Assembly: GCF_018417635.1 (NCBI RefSeq)
Contig: NZ_CP071007.1
Span: forward strand, 5,332,501-5,396,500
DNA length: 64,000 bases
Reading direction: 5' to 3'
Source: Pseudomonas sp. SORT22
GTDB lineage: Bacteria; Pseudomonadota; Gammaproteobacteria; Pseudomonadales; Pseudomonadaceae
Below the pieces are notes generated by a model that had not been told where the DNA came from, did not search any database, and was given only the letters and a program-made list of their open reading frames with translations. A program made the translations under genes and the position numbers. Each line of letters starts with the position of its first letter. The stretch's first letter is position 1. This document shows, in pieces, positions 8,069 through 17,228 of the stretch.

Positions 8069-9015
8069 TTCGATCCATCCTGTTGCTCGGCCTGGCCTTG
8101 CTGCTGGCCAGCCCCGGCGCTTTCGCCGAGGCCACCCAATACCCGTTGACGGTGCAAAGCTGCAACCGCCAGGTGACTTTCACCAAGGCCCCGGAGCATG
8201 CCCTGAGCCACGACATCAACATGACCCAGATGATGCTCGCCCTCGGCCTGCGTTCGCGCATGGTCGGCTATAGCGGTGTCAGCGGCTGGAAGGCGGTCAC
8301 CCCGCAGCTGCGCAAGCAACTCGACGGCCTACCGGAACTGGCGGCCAAGTACCCGTCGGTGGAAACCCTGCTCAACGCCAATGTCGACTTCCTGTTCGCC
8401 GGCTGGGACTACGGCATGCGCGTCGGCGGCGACCTCACCCCGCAAAGCCTGGCGCCGCTGGGCATCCCGGTGTACGAGCTGACTGAATCCTGCGCCTTTG
8501 TCATGAAGCGCCCGGCAGCCAGCCTCGACGACACCTACACCGACCTGCGCAACCTGGGCAGGATCTTCGACGTGCAGGCGCGTGCCGAGCAGTTGATCGG
8601 CGACATGCAAGCGCGCGTTGCCGTGGTCCAGCAGCAGTTGCCGGCCGAGCGTCCACGGGTGTTCCTCTACGACAGCGGTGAAGACCGGGCCATGACCTCC
8701 GGGCGCCTGGGCATGCCCGAGGCGCTGATCACCGCCGCCGGCGGGCGCAATGTGCTCAATGACATCGAAGCCAGCTGGACCCGGGTCAACTGGGAGAGCG
8801 TGGTCGAGCGCAACCCCGAGGTCATCGTCATCGTCGACTACGGCGAAGTCAGCGCCGCGCAGAAACAGGCATTCCTCGAACAGCATCCGGCCCTGCAATC
8901 GGTGGAGGCGATCCGCAACAAGCGCTTCGTGGTCATTCCCTACGTGGCGGCCACGCCGAGCCTTGAGAACGTCGAAGCCATCGAGACCATCGCCAAGAGC
9001 CTGCACGGCGCATGA
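8065..9015 (+). CDS. FecB/BtuF-type ABC substrate-binding protein
   Basis: A 316-residue periplasmic binding protein with a signal peptide (about 1-22, ALLLASPGAFA). It has the two-lobed helical-backbone pattern of iron-chelate/cobalamin binders: NMTQMMLALGLRSRMVGYSG in lobe one, the long connecting helix with TYTDLRNLGRIF, and VIVIVDYG near the end. A lone Cys early in the mature protein (TVQSCNRQV) and several Met and His residues (HALSHDINM) are notable for a possible metal ligand set. Starts and stops overlap by 4 bp on both sides. The substrate is unknown. Confidence 0.9.
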   Translation: MIRSILLLGLALLLASPGAFAEATQYPLTVQSCNRQVTFTKAPEHALSHDINMTQMMLALGLRSRMVGYSGVSGWKAVTPQLRKQLDGLPELAAKYPSVETLLNANVDFLFAGWDYGMRVGGDLTPQSLAPLGIPVYELTESCAFVMKRPAASLDDTYTDLRNLGRIFDVQARAEQLIGDMQARVAVVQQQLPAERPRVFLYDSGEDRAMTSGRLGMPEALITAAGGRNVLNDIEASWTRVNWESVVERNPEVIVIVDYGEVSAAQKQAFLEQHPALQSVEAIRNKRFVVIPYVAATPSLENVEAIETIAKSLHGA

Positions 9016-10034
9016 GGTCGGCAAACTCCCGGCAGCGGTTGTTGCTGCTCGCGCTGTTGGCCCTGCTGCTGGTGTCCTGCGTGGTGTCCCTGGGCTTCGG
9101 CTCGGCACCGGTGCCGGTCGAGGTGGTGTGGCGCGTGCTGCTGTTCAAGCTGTTCGGCGTTACCCCCGAGACACCGGCGTGGACCACGGGCCAGGAACAT
9201 ATCGTCTGGCTGATCCGCGTGCCGCGCATGCTTCTGGCGGCGCTGGTGGGCGGAGGGCTGGCGATGATCGGCGCGGTGCTGCAGGCGGTGACGCGCAACC
9301 CGCTGGCCGACCCGCACTTGCTCGGCGTCACTTCCGGGGCAACCCTGGGTGCGGTACTGGTGGTGCTGCATATCGGCGAGCTGCTCGGCGTGCTGACCTT
9401 GCCCCTGGCCGCCTTTATCGGCGCGCTGTGCAGCATGCTGCTGGTGCTGGCCATTGCCAGCCGCCACGGCCGCCTGGACAGCGACCGCCTGCTGCTGTGC
9501 GGCGTGGCCGTGGCCTTTGTGATGATGGCGGCGGCCAACCTGCTGCTGTTTCTCGGTGACCACCGGGCAAGCTCGGCGGTGATGTTCTGGATGCTCGGCG
9601 GCCTGGGCCTGGCGCGCTGGGAGCTGCTGCCGATTCCGGCGATCAGCGTATTGCTCGGCCTGGCCTTGTTGCTGGGCATGGCCCGCTCGCTGAATGCGTT
9701 GATGGCCGGCGAGCAGACCGCCGTGACCCTCGGCCTGAACGCGCGCAAGGTGCGCCTGCTGGCGTTTCTGATCTGCTCGCTGCTGACCGGCGTGCTGGTG
9801 GCGATCAGCGGCTCGATCGGCTTTGTCGGCCTGATGGTGCCGCACATCGCCCGGCGCCTGGTCGGCGCCGAGCATAGCCGCCTGCTGCCGGTGTGCCTGC
9901 TGCTGGGCAGCCTGTTCCTGATCTGGGTCGACGTCGCCGCACGTACGCTGATTTCGCCCGAGGACCTGCCGATCGGCATCGCCACTGCCGCCATTGGCGG
10001 TCTGTTCTTTATCGGCCTGATGCGCCGACGTTGA
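9012..10034 (+). CDS. FecCD-type ABC transporter permease
   Basis: A 340-residue membrane protein with about ten hydrophobic segments and the family hallmarks RVPRMLLAALVGGGLAMIGA near residues 72-91 and VTRNPLADPHLLG shortly after. The GSIGFVGLMVPHIARRLVG segment near 265-285 is the ATPase-coupling region of BtuC/FecD proteins. A single permease gene implies a homodimeric channel. It overlaps the binding-protein gene by 4 bp and ends the operon; 110 bp of mostly featureless sequence follow. Confidence 0.93.
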   Translation: MRSANSRQRLLLLALLALLLVSCVVSLGFGSAPVPVEVVWRVLLFKLFGVTPETPAWTTGQEHIVWLIRVPRMLLAALVGGGLAMIGAVLQAVTRNPLADPHLLGVTSGATLGAVLVVLHIGELLGVLTLPLAAFIGALCSMLLVLAIASRHGRLDSDRLLLCGVAVAFVMMAAANLLLFLGDHRASSAVMFWMLGGLGLARWELLPIPAISVLLGLALLLGMARSLNALMAGEQTAVTLGLNARKVRLLAFLICSLLTGVLVAISGSIGFVGLMVPHIARRLVGAEHSRLLPVCLLLGSLFLIWVDVAARTLISPEDLPIGIATAAIGGLFFIGLMRRR

Positions 10035-10144
10035 CCACGGTCAACACCGCCCCCGCGTTGAGACGTATTGTCGCGCTAGCGCCAGGAAGGCGCGTGTTAG
10101 CCTAGCGGCGCACAACAAGACTGAACTCAACGGAATGCCTGCCT

Positions 10145-11572
10145 ATGACCGCGAACCTGCCCCCGCAACAACCCACGCCGGAAAACCATGACCACCTGCA
10201 ACGCAGCCTGTCCAACCGCCATATCCAGCTGATCGCCATCGGTGGCGCCATCGGTACCGGGCTGTTCATGGGCTCGGGCAAGACCATCAGCCTTGCCGGC
10301 CCGTCGATCATCTTCGTCTACATGATCATCGGCTTCATGCTGTTCTTCGTCATGCGCGCCATGGGCGAGTTGCTGCTATCGAACCTCAACTACAAGTCGT
10401 TCATCGATTTTTCGGCCGACCTGCTCGGGCCCTGGGCCGGCTACTTCACCGGCTGGACCTACTGGTTCTGCTGGATCATCACCGGCATCGCCGACGTCAT
10501 CGCGATATCGGCCTATTCGCAGTTCTGGTTCCCCGACCTGCCGCAGTGGGCGCCGGCGATTGCCTGTGTCGGCCTGCTGCTGTCGCTGAACCTGATCACG
10601 GTGAAGATGTTCGGCGAGATCGAATTCTGGTTCGCCATGATCAAGATCATCGCCATCGTCGCCCTGGTCGGCACCGGCCTGTACATGGTCATGGCCGGCT
10701 TCCAGTCGCCGGCCGGACGCACCGCGGACCTTGCCAACCTGTGGAACGACCAGGGCATGTTCCCCCATGGCCTGATGGGCTTCTTTGCCGGTTTCCAGAT
10801 TGCCGTGTTCGCCTTTGTCGGCATCGAACTGGTGGGCACCACCGCCGCCGAAGCGAAGAACCCGGAGCGCAACCTGCCACGGGCAATCAACTCGATCCCG
10901 ATCCGCATCATCGTCTTCTACGTGCTGGCGCTGATCACCATCATGGCGGTGACGCCGTGGCGTGACGTGGTGCCGGGCAAGAGCCCGTTCGTGGAGCTGT
11001 TCGTGCTCGCCGGCCTGCCGGCGGCGGCCAGCATCATCAACTTCGTGGTGCTGACCTCGGCGGCCTCGTCGGCCAACAGCGGCGTATTCTCCACCAGCCG
11101 CATGCTCTTCGGCCTGGCCCAGCAGGGGGATGCACCCAAGCGTTTCGAGCAGTTGTCCAAGCGCAGCGTGCCGGCCAGCGGCCTGCTGTTCTCGTGCACC
11201 TGCCTGTTGGCCGGGGCGCTGCTGATGTACGTGATTCCGGACCTGGTCGAAGCCTTCACCCTGGTGACCACGGTGTCGGCGATCCTGTTCATGTTCGTCT
11301 GGTCGCTGATCCTGCTGTCGTACCTGAACTACCGCAAACAGCGCGCCGCGCTGCACCAAGCCTCGAAGTACAAGATGCCTGGCGGGCGCCTGATGTGCTG
11401 GGTGTGCCTGGCGTTCTTCGCCTTCATCCTGGTGCTGCTGAGCCTCGAGCACGACACCCGCCAGGCGCTGATCGTCACGCCGTTGTGGTTCGTGCTGCTG
11501 ACCGTCACTTACCAGTTTGTGCGGCGCAATCGTCAGGCCCAGCCCGAAGGCCTCGGCTCGCGCCAGGGCTGA
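10145..11572 (+). CDS. cycA: D-serine/D-alanine/glycine permease
   Basis: A 475-residue, 12-segment amino acid permease of the AAT family. The sequence is very close to E. coli CycA as I remember it, including HIQLIAIGGAIGTGLFMGSG, the FTGWTYWFCW segment, GFQIAVFAFVGIELVGTTAAE and SAASSANSGVFSTSRMLFGLA. It should import glycine, D-alanine, D-serine and related compounds by proton symport. It stands alone, with its TGA directly abutting the stop of the opposite gene, so there is no intergenic space for a separate terminator. Confidence 0.95.
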   Translation: MTANLPPQQPTPENHDHLQRSLSNRHIQLIAIGGAIGTGLFMGSGKTISLAGPSIIFVYMIIGFMLFFVMRAMGELLLSNLNYKSFIDFSADLLGPWAGYFTGWTYWFCWIITGIADVIAISAYSQFWFPDLPQWAPAIACVGLLLSLNLITVKMFGEIEFWFAMIKIIAIVALVGTGLYMVMAGFQSPAGRTADLANLWNDQGMFPHGLMGFFAGFQIAVFAFVGIELVGTTAAEAKNPERNLPRAINSIPIRIIVFYVLALITIMAVTPWRDVVPGKSPFVELFVLAGLPAAASIINFVVLTSAASSANSGVFSTSRMLFGLAQQGDAPKRFEQLSKRSVPASGLLFSCTCLLAGALLMYVIPDLVEAFTLVTTVSAILFMFVWSLILLSYLNYRKQRAALHQASKYKMPGGRLMCWVCLAFFAFILVLLSLEHDTRQALIVTPLWFVLLTVTYQFVRRNRQAQPEGLGSRQG

Positions 11573-12157
11573 TCAGCCCTCGCTGGCCTCAAGTAACTTG
11601 GCCAGTACCGCGTCGGCCTCCTTGCGTTGGGCCGGCGTCGGTGCCTGGGCAAACTGGCTGCGGCCGTTGAGGGTCAGGTAGGCATTGTCGCCGTCACCCC
11701 AGATGTACGAATAGACCAGCATGAAGCTGTCGGAGTCGGCGGCGCAGTACGGCGCGACACTGCGCAGTGGCGCCAGCATGGAGATCATCGCCCCGTAGTT
11801 TTCGCTGAACTGCAGCAGGGCGAAGCGCCACACGCCGGTTTTTTCGTCGTACTCCGATAGCGAGCCGTAACGGCTGCCGCCGGCGATCTGGCTAAGGGTC
11901 TCGGCCGGCATCGGCCGCAGGTCGTCTGTATCGACCTTGCCGCCACCGTACATTTCCTTGCTATCGAACCATTGCTGCCAGTCAGTGAATGCCGCGGCCT
12001 CGCCCGGCCGGGCGGCCATGACCGTGGCGTACTGCGCCTTGGTCATGCTGCAGCGAAAATACAGCGAGGACGGCTCACTGGCCTGTACCTGCCCCATCGC
12101 GGCCCACACGCCGGCCATCACCATCCCTGCACGGGCGAATCTGTTCACTGTCGTCAT
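11573..12157 (-). CDS. Hypothetical secreted protein
   Basis: A 194-residue protein of unknown function. It has a probable signal peptide (about 1-26, ending VQASEP) and two Cys residues (about 36 and 138) that could pair in the periplasm. No catalytic motif is recognised. The ATG at 12157 gives the signal peptide; the frame stays open far upstream across urtA, but that part is shadow. It is convergent with cycA with no gap and divergent from urtA. Confidence 0.75.
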   Translation of the reverse strand: MTTVNRFARAGMVMAGVWAAMGQVQASEPSSLYFRCSMTKAQYATVMAARPGEAAAFTDWQQWFDSKEMYGGGKVDTDDLRPMPAETLSQIAGGSRYGSLSEYDEKTGVWRFALLQFSENYGAMISMLAPLRSVAPYCAADSDSFMLVYSYIWGDGDNAYLTLNGRSQFAQAPTPAQRKEADAVLAKLLEASEG

Positions 12158-12237
12158 CCCTGAACTGCGTTCAAAGGCGGCGATGATACCTGCGCGAACC
12201 AAAGCTGTGCAGACTTGTTTGCCGCGCACCGGGCACA

Positions 12238-12252
12238 GCGCCATCACGGTGC
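12238..12252. promoter_or_regulatory. Putative NtrC binding site upstream of urtA
   Basis: The 15-mer GCGCC-ATCAC-GGTGC differs at one base from the NtrC half-site arrangement GCACC-N5-GGTGC. Its centre is about 100 bp upstream of the predicted sigma-54 start of urtA, a usual enhancer distance. This fits nitrogen-limitation control of urea uptake. Confidence 0.5.
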
Positions 12253-12316
12253 AAGCATGCTCGCCCGCCATCGCCAATCGCCGTGCAAACCCCGCCCCAG
12301 ACAGCTGCGCGCCACT

Positions 12317-12332
12317 CGGCACAACCCTTGCT
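12317..12332 (+). promoter_or_regulatory. Sigma-54 promoter of urtABCDE
   Basis: The sequence CGGCACAACCCTTGCT matches the -24/-12 pattern TGGCACG-N4-TTGCW with the key GG and GC spaced correctly. Transcription would start near 12344, about 50 nt before the urtA ATG. Confidence 0.7.
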
Positions 12333-12394
12333 AACGCTCTTGGGCGAAGTCGCCATCTGCCCAACAGAACATCCGATTCCATGGAGAGAGCACT

Positions 12395-13660
12395 ATGAAG
12401 CGTCGCAGTCTGATCAAGGCCTTTACCCTCAGCGCGTCCATCGCGGCGATGGGCCTGAGCTGGAGCATCCAGGCCGCCGAGACCATCAAGGTCGGCATCC
12501 TGCATTCGCTGTCGGGGACCATGGCGATTTCCGAGACTTCGCTCAAGGACATGGCCCTGATGACCATCGAGCAGATCAACGCCAAGGGCGGGGTCAACGG
12601 CAAGCTGCTGGAACCGGTGGTGGTCGACCCGGCGTCGAACTGGCCGCTGTTCGCCGAAAAGGGCCGCCAGTTGCTGACCCAGGACAAGGTCGCGGTGGTG
12701 TTCGGCTGCTGGACCTCGGTGTCGCGCAAGTCGGTGCTGCCGGTGTTCGAAGAGCTCAACGGTCTGCTGTTCTACCCGGTGCAGTACGAAGGCGAAGAGA
12801 TGTCGCCGAACGTCTTCTACACCGGTGCCGCGCCCAACCAGCAGGCGATCCCGGCAGTGGAGTACCTGATGAGCGAAGACGGCGGCGCCGCCAAGCGCTA
12901 CTTCCTGCTCGGTACCGACTACGTCTACCCGCGCACCACCAACAAGATTTTGCGCGCCTTCCTGCACAGCAAGGGCGTGGCCGACAAGGACATCGAAGAG
13001 CTGTACACGCCGTTCGGCCACAGCGACTACCAGACCATCGTCGCCAACATCAAGAAGTTCTCTGCTGGCGGCAAGACCGCAGTGATCTCCACGGTCAACG
13101 GCGACTCCAACGTGCCGTTCTACAAGGAGCTGGCCAACCAGGGCCTCAAAGCCACCGACGTGCCGGTGGTGGCCTTCTCGGTAGGCGAGGAAGAACTGCG
13201 TGGCATCGACACCAAGCCGCTGGTGGGACACCTGGCGGCGTGGAACTACTTCGAATCGGTGGATAACCCGGTCAACAGCCAGTTCGTCGCCGACTGGAAA
13301 GCCTACGCCAAGGCCAAAAACCTGCCGGGCGCCGACAAGGCGGTGACCAACGACCCGATGGAGGCCACCTACGTCGGCATCCACATGTGGGCCCAGGCGG
13401 TCGAGAAAGCCAAGTCCACCGATGTCGACAAAGTCCGCGAAGCCCTGGCCGGGCAGACCTTCAAGGCGCCATCGGGCTACACCCTGACCATGGACAAGAG
13501 CAACCACCACCTGCACAAGCCGGTAATGATCGGCGAGATCCAGGATGACGGCCAGTTCAGTGTGGTCTGGGAAACCGAGCAACCGCTGCGAGCGCAGCCG
13601 TGGAGCCCGTTCATTCCAGGTAACGACAAGCGGCCGGATTATGCGGTGAAGGGCAACTGA
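12395..13660 (+). CDS. urtA: Urea ABC transporter substrate-binding protein
   Basis: A 421-residue periplasmic urea-binding protein. The N-terminus (KRRSLIKAF, then a hydrophobic segment to about residue 27, SIQA) is a signal peptide with a Tat-like twin arginine. The Leu/Ile/Val-binding fold is evident, with the UrtA-typical VGILHSLSGTMAISE near the mature start and FGCWTSVSRKSVLPVFEE. It hands urea to UrtBC. A strong ribosome binding site (GGAGAG) precedes the ATG. It is the first gene of urtABCDE, separated from urtB by a 37-bp perfect inverted repeat. Confidence 0.97.
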   Translation: MKRRSLIKAFTLSASIAAMGLSWSIQAAETIKVGILHSLSGTMAISETSLKDMALMTIEQINAKGGVNGKLLEPVVVDPASNWPLFAEKGRQLLTQDKVAVVFGCWTSVSRKSVLPVFEELNGLLFYPVQYEGEEMSPNVFYTGAAPNQQAIPAVEYLMSEDGGAAKRYFLLGTDYVYPRTTNKILRAFLHSKGVADKDIEELYTPFGHSDYQTIVANIKKFSAGGKTAVISTVNGDSNVPFYKELANQGLKATDVPVVAFSVGEEELRGIDTKPLVGHLAAWNYFESVDNPVNSQFVADWKAYAKAKNLPGADKAVTNDPMEATYVGIHMWAQAVEKAKSTDVDKVREALAGQTFKAPSGYTLTMDKSNHHLHKPVMIGEIQDDGQFSVVWETEQPLRAQPWSPFIPGNDKRPDYAVKGN

Positions 13661-13663
13661 GCT

Positions 13664-13744
13664 CATCGCGGGTCAAGTCGGGGCGTCGCACCGCCGCTCC
13701 CACTGTAGGAGCGGCGGTGCGACGCCCCGACTTGACCCGCGATG
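13664..13744. repeat. REP palindrome with perfect 37-bp arms between urtA and urtB
   Basis: Left arm 13664-13700 and right arm 13708-13744 are exact reverse complements around a 7-nt loop. The outer core is CATCGCGGGTCAAGTCG. Within an operon, such a hairpin could stabilise urtA mRNA and lower expression of the distal genes. Confidence 0.95.
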
Positions 13745-13775
13745 CGGCCGTACAGCACACCACAAGGAAACCGTC

Positions 13776-15272
13776 ATGTCCAAGGCCCTCCTGTGCCTTT
13801 TCCTCAGCCTCCTGCTGTTGCCCCTGACTGCCCAGGCCAGCGACGCAAACTACTTCATCGCCGCCAAGGCCAATGAGCAGGCGCGCCTGCTCCAGGACTG
13901 GGCGGCGCAACCGGACCCGGCCCGTCTTGAGCTGCTAAGCGCCCTGCAACAAGGCCGCATCGCCGCCGGCGACACCCGCAAGCTGCGCCTGAACAACCGC
14001 CTGCGCGGGCTTGTGGATAACGCCCTGGCCAGCCATCAGTTGCTCAGCGCAGATAGCACAGTGCGCCTGGCGGCTGCCCAGCAACTGCAAAAAAGTGCGC
14101 AGCCGGCCCAGGTCGCCTTCCTCGACCGGCGCTTCGCCAGCGAAGCAGACGCCGCCGTGCATGCCGCCCTCGGCCTGGCCCTGGCCAACCTGCAACTGGT
14201 CGACAGCGACCCGGCGGTACGCCTGGCCGCGGTGCGCCTGCTCGGCGAAACCGGCGATCCCATGGCCCGCACGCGCCTGGAGGCCTTGCTCACACCCGGT
14301 GTCGAAAACAACGCCGGGGTGCGCACCGCCGCCGAAACCAGCCTGGCCCAGGTCAAGCGCAAGCTGTTGTTCGGCGAGTTGCTCGGCCAGGCCTTCAGCG
14401 GCCTGTCGCTAGGCTCGATTCTGCTGCTCGCGGCCTTGGGCCTGGCGATCACCTTCGGCCTGCTCGGGGTGATCAACATGGCCCACGGCGAGATGCTCAT
14501 GCTCGGCGCCTACGCCACTTACGTGGTGCAGATACTGGTGCAGCGCTACGCCCCCGGGGCCATCGAGTTCTACCCGCTGATCGCCCTGCCGGTGGCCTTC
14601 GCTGTCAGCGCCGGGGTCGGCATGCTGCTGGAGCGCACGGTGATCCGCCACCTGTACGGGCGGCCGCTGGAAACCCTGCTGGCGACCTGGGGCATCAGCC
14701 TGATCCTGATCCAGGCCATCCGCCTGCTGTTCGGCGCGCAGAACGTCGAAGTGGCCAACCCGGCCTGGCTTTCCGGTGGCCTTCAGGTGCTGCCTAACCT
14801 GGTGCTGCCCTACAGCCGCCTGGTGATCATCGCCTTCGCCCTGTTCGTGGTGCTGCTGACCTGGTTGCTGCTCAACCGCACGCGCCTGGGCCTGAACGTG
14901 CGCGCGGTCACCCAGAACCGCAACATGGCCGCCTGCTGCGGGGTGCCCACCGGGCGGGTGGACATGCTCGCCTTTGGTCTCGGCTCGGGGATCGCCGGGC
15001 TCGGCGGCGTGGCCCTGAGCCAGATCGGCAACGTCGGTCCGGACCTGGGCCAGAGCTACATCATCGACTCGTTCCTGGTGGTGGTGCTCGGCGGCGTCGG
15101 CCAGTTGGCCGGCAGCCTCTGGGCGGCCTTCGGCCTGGGCATCGCCAACAAGCTGCTGGAGCCGCAGATTGGTGCGGTGCTCGGCAAGATCCTCATCCTT
15201 GCGCTGATCATTCTGTTCATCCAGAAACGCCCGCAAGGCCTCTTCGCGCTCAAGGGACGGGTAATCGACTGA
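13776..15272 (+). CDS. urtB: Urea ABC transporter permease UrtB
   Basis: A 498-residue permease. After a signal segment (about 1-22) it has an Ala/Leu-rich helical periplasmic domain (about 30-195) with HEAT-like character, as in other proteobacterial UrtB proteins. The LivH-like membrane part follows (about 200-498), with GLLGVINMAHGEMLMLGAYA and GVPTGRVDMLAFGLGSGIAG. It pairs with UrtC to form the urea channel. The TGA overlaps the urtC ATG (TGATG). Confidence 0.96.
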   Translation: MSKALLCLFLSLLLLPLTAQASDANYFIAAKANEQARLLQDWAAQPDPARLELLSALQQGRIAAGDTRKLRLNNRLRGLVDNALASHQLLSADSTVRLAAAQQLQKSAQPAQVAFLDRRFASEADAAVHAALGLALANLQLVDSDPAVRLAAVRLLGETGDPMARTRLEALLTPGVENNAGVRTAAETSLAQVKRKLLFGELLGQAFSGLSLGSILLLAALGLAITFGLLGVINMAHGEMLMLGAYATYVVQILVQRYAPGAIEFYPLIALPVAFAVSAGVGMLLERTVIRHLYGRPLETLLATWGISLILIQAIRLLFGAQNVEVANPAWLSGGLQVLPNLVLPYSRLVIIAFALFVVLLTWLLLNRTRLGLNVRAVTQNRNMAACCGVPTGRVDMLAFGLGSGIAGLGGVALSQIGNVGPDLGQSYIIDSFLVVVLGGVGQLAGSLWAAFGLGIANKLLEPQIGAVLGKILILALIILFIQKRPQGLFALKGRVID

Positions 15273-16351
15273 TGAACCAGCCTCTGCTTGTATCCGCCAG
15301 CCAGAAGGCCGGCCCGCGCTGGACCCTGGCCATCGGCGCCGCTGTGCTGCTGGTGCTGCTGGCCCTGCCCGTGTTGTCGCTGCTGCCCGCCGGGCACAGC
15401 CTGCAGGTCTCGGCCTACACACTGACCCTGGTCGGCAAGATCCTCTGCTACGCCATCGTCGCCCTGGCCCTGGACCTGGTCTGGGGCTACGCCGGGCTGC
15501 TGTCGCTGGGCCATGGCCTGTTCTTCGCCCTCGGCGGCTATGCCATGGGCATGTACCTGATGCGCGAAGCGGCCGCTGATGGCTTGCCGGCGTTCATGAC
15601 CTTCCTGTCGTGGAGCGAGCTGCCCTGGTACTGGGCCGGCACCCAGCACTTTGCCTGGGCCCTGTGCCTGGTGGTGCTGGCGCCCGGCTTGCTGGCGCTG
15701 GTGTTCGGCTTTTTCGCCTTCCGCTCGCGGATCAAGGGCGTGTACTTCTCGATCATGACCCAGGCCCTGACCTTCGCCGGCATGCTGCTGTTCTTTCGCA
15801 ACGAAACCGGCTTTGGCGGCAACAACGGCTTCACCAACTTTCGCAGCATCCTCGGCTTTGAAATCACTGCGCAAAGCACCCGCGCAGTATTGTTCCTGCT
15901 TACCGTCGCCTTGCTGGTGGCCAGCCTGTACCTGGGCTGGCGCCTGGCCCGGAGCAAGTTCGGCCGGGTATTGACCGCGCTGCGCGATGCCGAGAACCGG
16001 CTGATGTTCTGCGGCTACGACCCGCGTGGTTTCAAGCTGTTCGTCTGGGTCTTGAGTGCGGTGCTGTGCGGCCTGGCCGGGGCCCTGTACGTGCCGCAAG
16101 TAGGCATCATCAACCCCAGCGAAATGTCGCCGACCAACTCCATCGAAGCTGCGGTGTGGGTGGCCCTCGGCGGGCGCGGCACGCTGATCGGGCCGCTGCT
16201 GGGCGCCGGGCTGGTCAACGGCATGAAAAGCTGGTTCACCGTGGCCTTTCCCGAGTACTGGCTGTTCTGCCTGGGTGCGCTGTTCATCCTGGTGACCCTG
16301 TACCTGCCACGGGGCGTGGTCGGTCTGCTGAAGAAAAGGGGCGAACAATGA
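15272..16351 (+). CDS. urtC: Urea ABC transporter permease UrtC
   Basis: A 359-residue LivM-like permease with about ten membrane segments. Family motifs include WGYAGLLSLGHGLFFALGGY (about 71-90), the LTALRDAENRLMFCGYDP cytoplasmic coupling loop and GRGTLIGPLLGAGLVNG. It forms the channel with UrtB. It overlaps urtB by 1 bp and urtD by 4 bp (ATGA), so the four transporter genes after urtA are tightly coupled. Confidence 0.96.
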   Translation: MNQPLLVSASQKAGPRWTLAIGAAVLLVLLALPVLSLLPAGHSLQVSAYTLTLVGKILCYAIVALALDLVWGYAGLLSLGHGLFFALGGYAMGMYLMREAAADGLPAFMTFLSWSELPWYWAGTQHFAWALCLVVLAPGLLALVFGFFAFRSRIKGVYFSIMTQALTFAGMLLFFRNETGFGGNNGFTNFRSILGFEITAQSTRAVLFLLTVALLVASLYLGWRLARSKFGRVLTALRDAENRLMFCGYDPRGFKLFVWVLSAVLCGLAGALYVPQVGIINPSEMSPTNSIEAAVWVALGGRGTLIGPLLGAGLVNGMKSWFTVAFPEYWLFCLGALFILVTLYLPRGVVGLLKKRGEQ

Positions 16352-17208
16352 GAGCCATCCCGCTAGCGCCGGTGCACCCGGAATTCATGCTTGAACCGAT
16401 CCTCGACGCCGGCAGCGGCCGCGATGCCATCGGCCTTGGCCAGCGCCGCGGCGAAGGCCTGGACGTGCGTCACGGCACGGTGCTGACCCTGGAAGACATC
16501 AACGTCAGCTTCGACGGCTTCAAGGCGCTCAACAGCCTCAACCTGTACATCGGCGTCGGTGAACTGCGCTGCATCATCGGCCCCAACGGCGCTGGCAAGA
16601 CCACGCTGATGGACGTGATCACCGGCAAGACCCGCCCCACCAGCGGCAAGGCCTGGTTCGGCGACACCCTGGACCTGACGCGCATGAGCGAAGTGCAGAT
16701 CGCCCAGGCCGGGATCGGCCGCAAGTTCCAGAAGCCGACAGTGTTCGAGGCGCTGAGCGTGTTCGAGAACCTGGAGCTGGCGCAGAAGGCCGACAAGTCG
16801 GTGCTGGCCAGCCTGGTTGCGCGCTTGAGCGGCGAGCAGCGCGACCGTATCGACGAGATCCTGCAGACCATTCGCCTGAGCGGCTCGGCCCAGCGCCAGG
16901 CCGGGTTGCTCTCCCATGGCCAGAAGCAGTTCCTCGAGATCGGCATGCTGCTCATGCAAGACCCGCAATTGCTGCTGCTCGATGAGCCGGTGGCGGGCAT
17001 GACCGATGCTGAAACCGAGTTCACCGCCGAACTGTTCAAGCGCCTGGCCGGCAAGCATTCGCTGATGGTGGTCGAGCACGACATGGGCTTTGTCGGCAGC
17101 ATCGCCGACCACGTCACCGTGCTGCACCAGGGCAGTGTGCTGGCCGAAGGCTCGCTGGAGCAGGTACAGGCGGATGACCGGGTAATCGAGGTTTATCTGG
17201 GGCGATGA
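16348..17208 (+). CDS. urtD: Urea ABC transporter ATPase UrtD
   Basis: A 286-residue ATPase. Walker A GPNGAGKT (about 76-83), the signature region LSHGQKQFLEIG, Walker B LLLLDEPVAGMT and the switch His in VEHDMGF are seen. The roughly 40 residues before the ABC domain are typical of UrtD. The ATG at 16348 overlaps the urtC stop (ATGA); the frame is open further upstream inside urtC, but that is shadow. Confidence 0.95.
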   Translation: MRAIPLAPVHPEFMLEPILDAGSGRDAIGLGQRRGEGLDVRHGTVLTLEDINVSFDGFKALNSLNLYIGVGELRCIIGPNGAGKTTLMDVITGKTRPTSGKAWFGDTLDLTRMSEVQIAQAGIGRKFQKPTVFEALSVFENLELAQKADKSVLASLVARLSGEQRDRIDEILQTIRLSGSAQRQAGLLSHGQKQFLEIGMLLMQDPQLLLLDEPVAGMTDAETEFTAELFKRLAGKHSLMVVEHDMGFVGSIADHVTVLHQGSVLAEGSLEQVQADDRVIEVYLGR

Positions 17209-17228
17209 GGCCAACACAGGACGACAAC

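Noticed and set aside
12158..13666. Upstream extension of the minus-strand hypothetical protein across urtA
   Set aside because: The extension is antisense to urtA and precedes a normal signal-peptide start at 12157.
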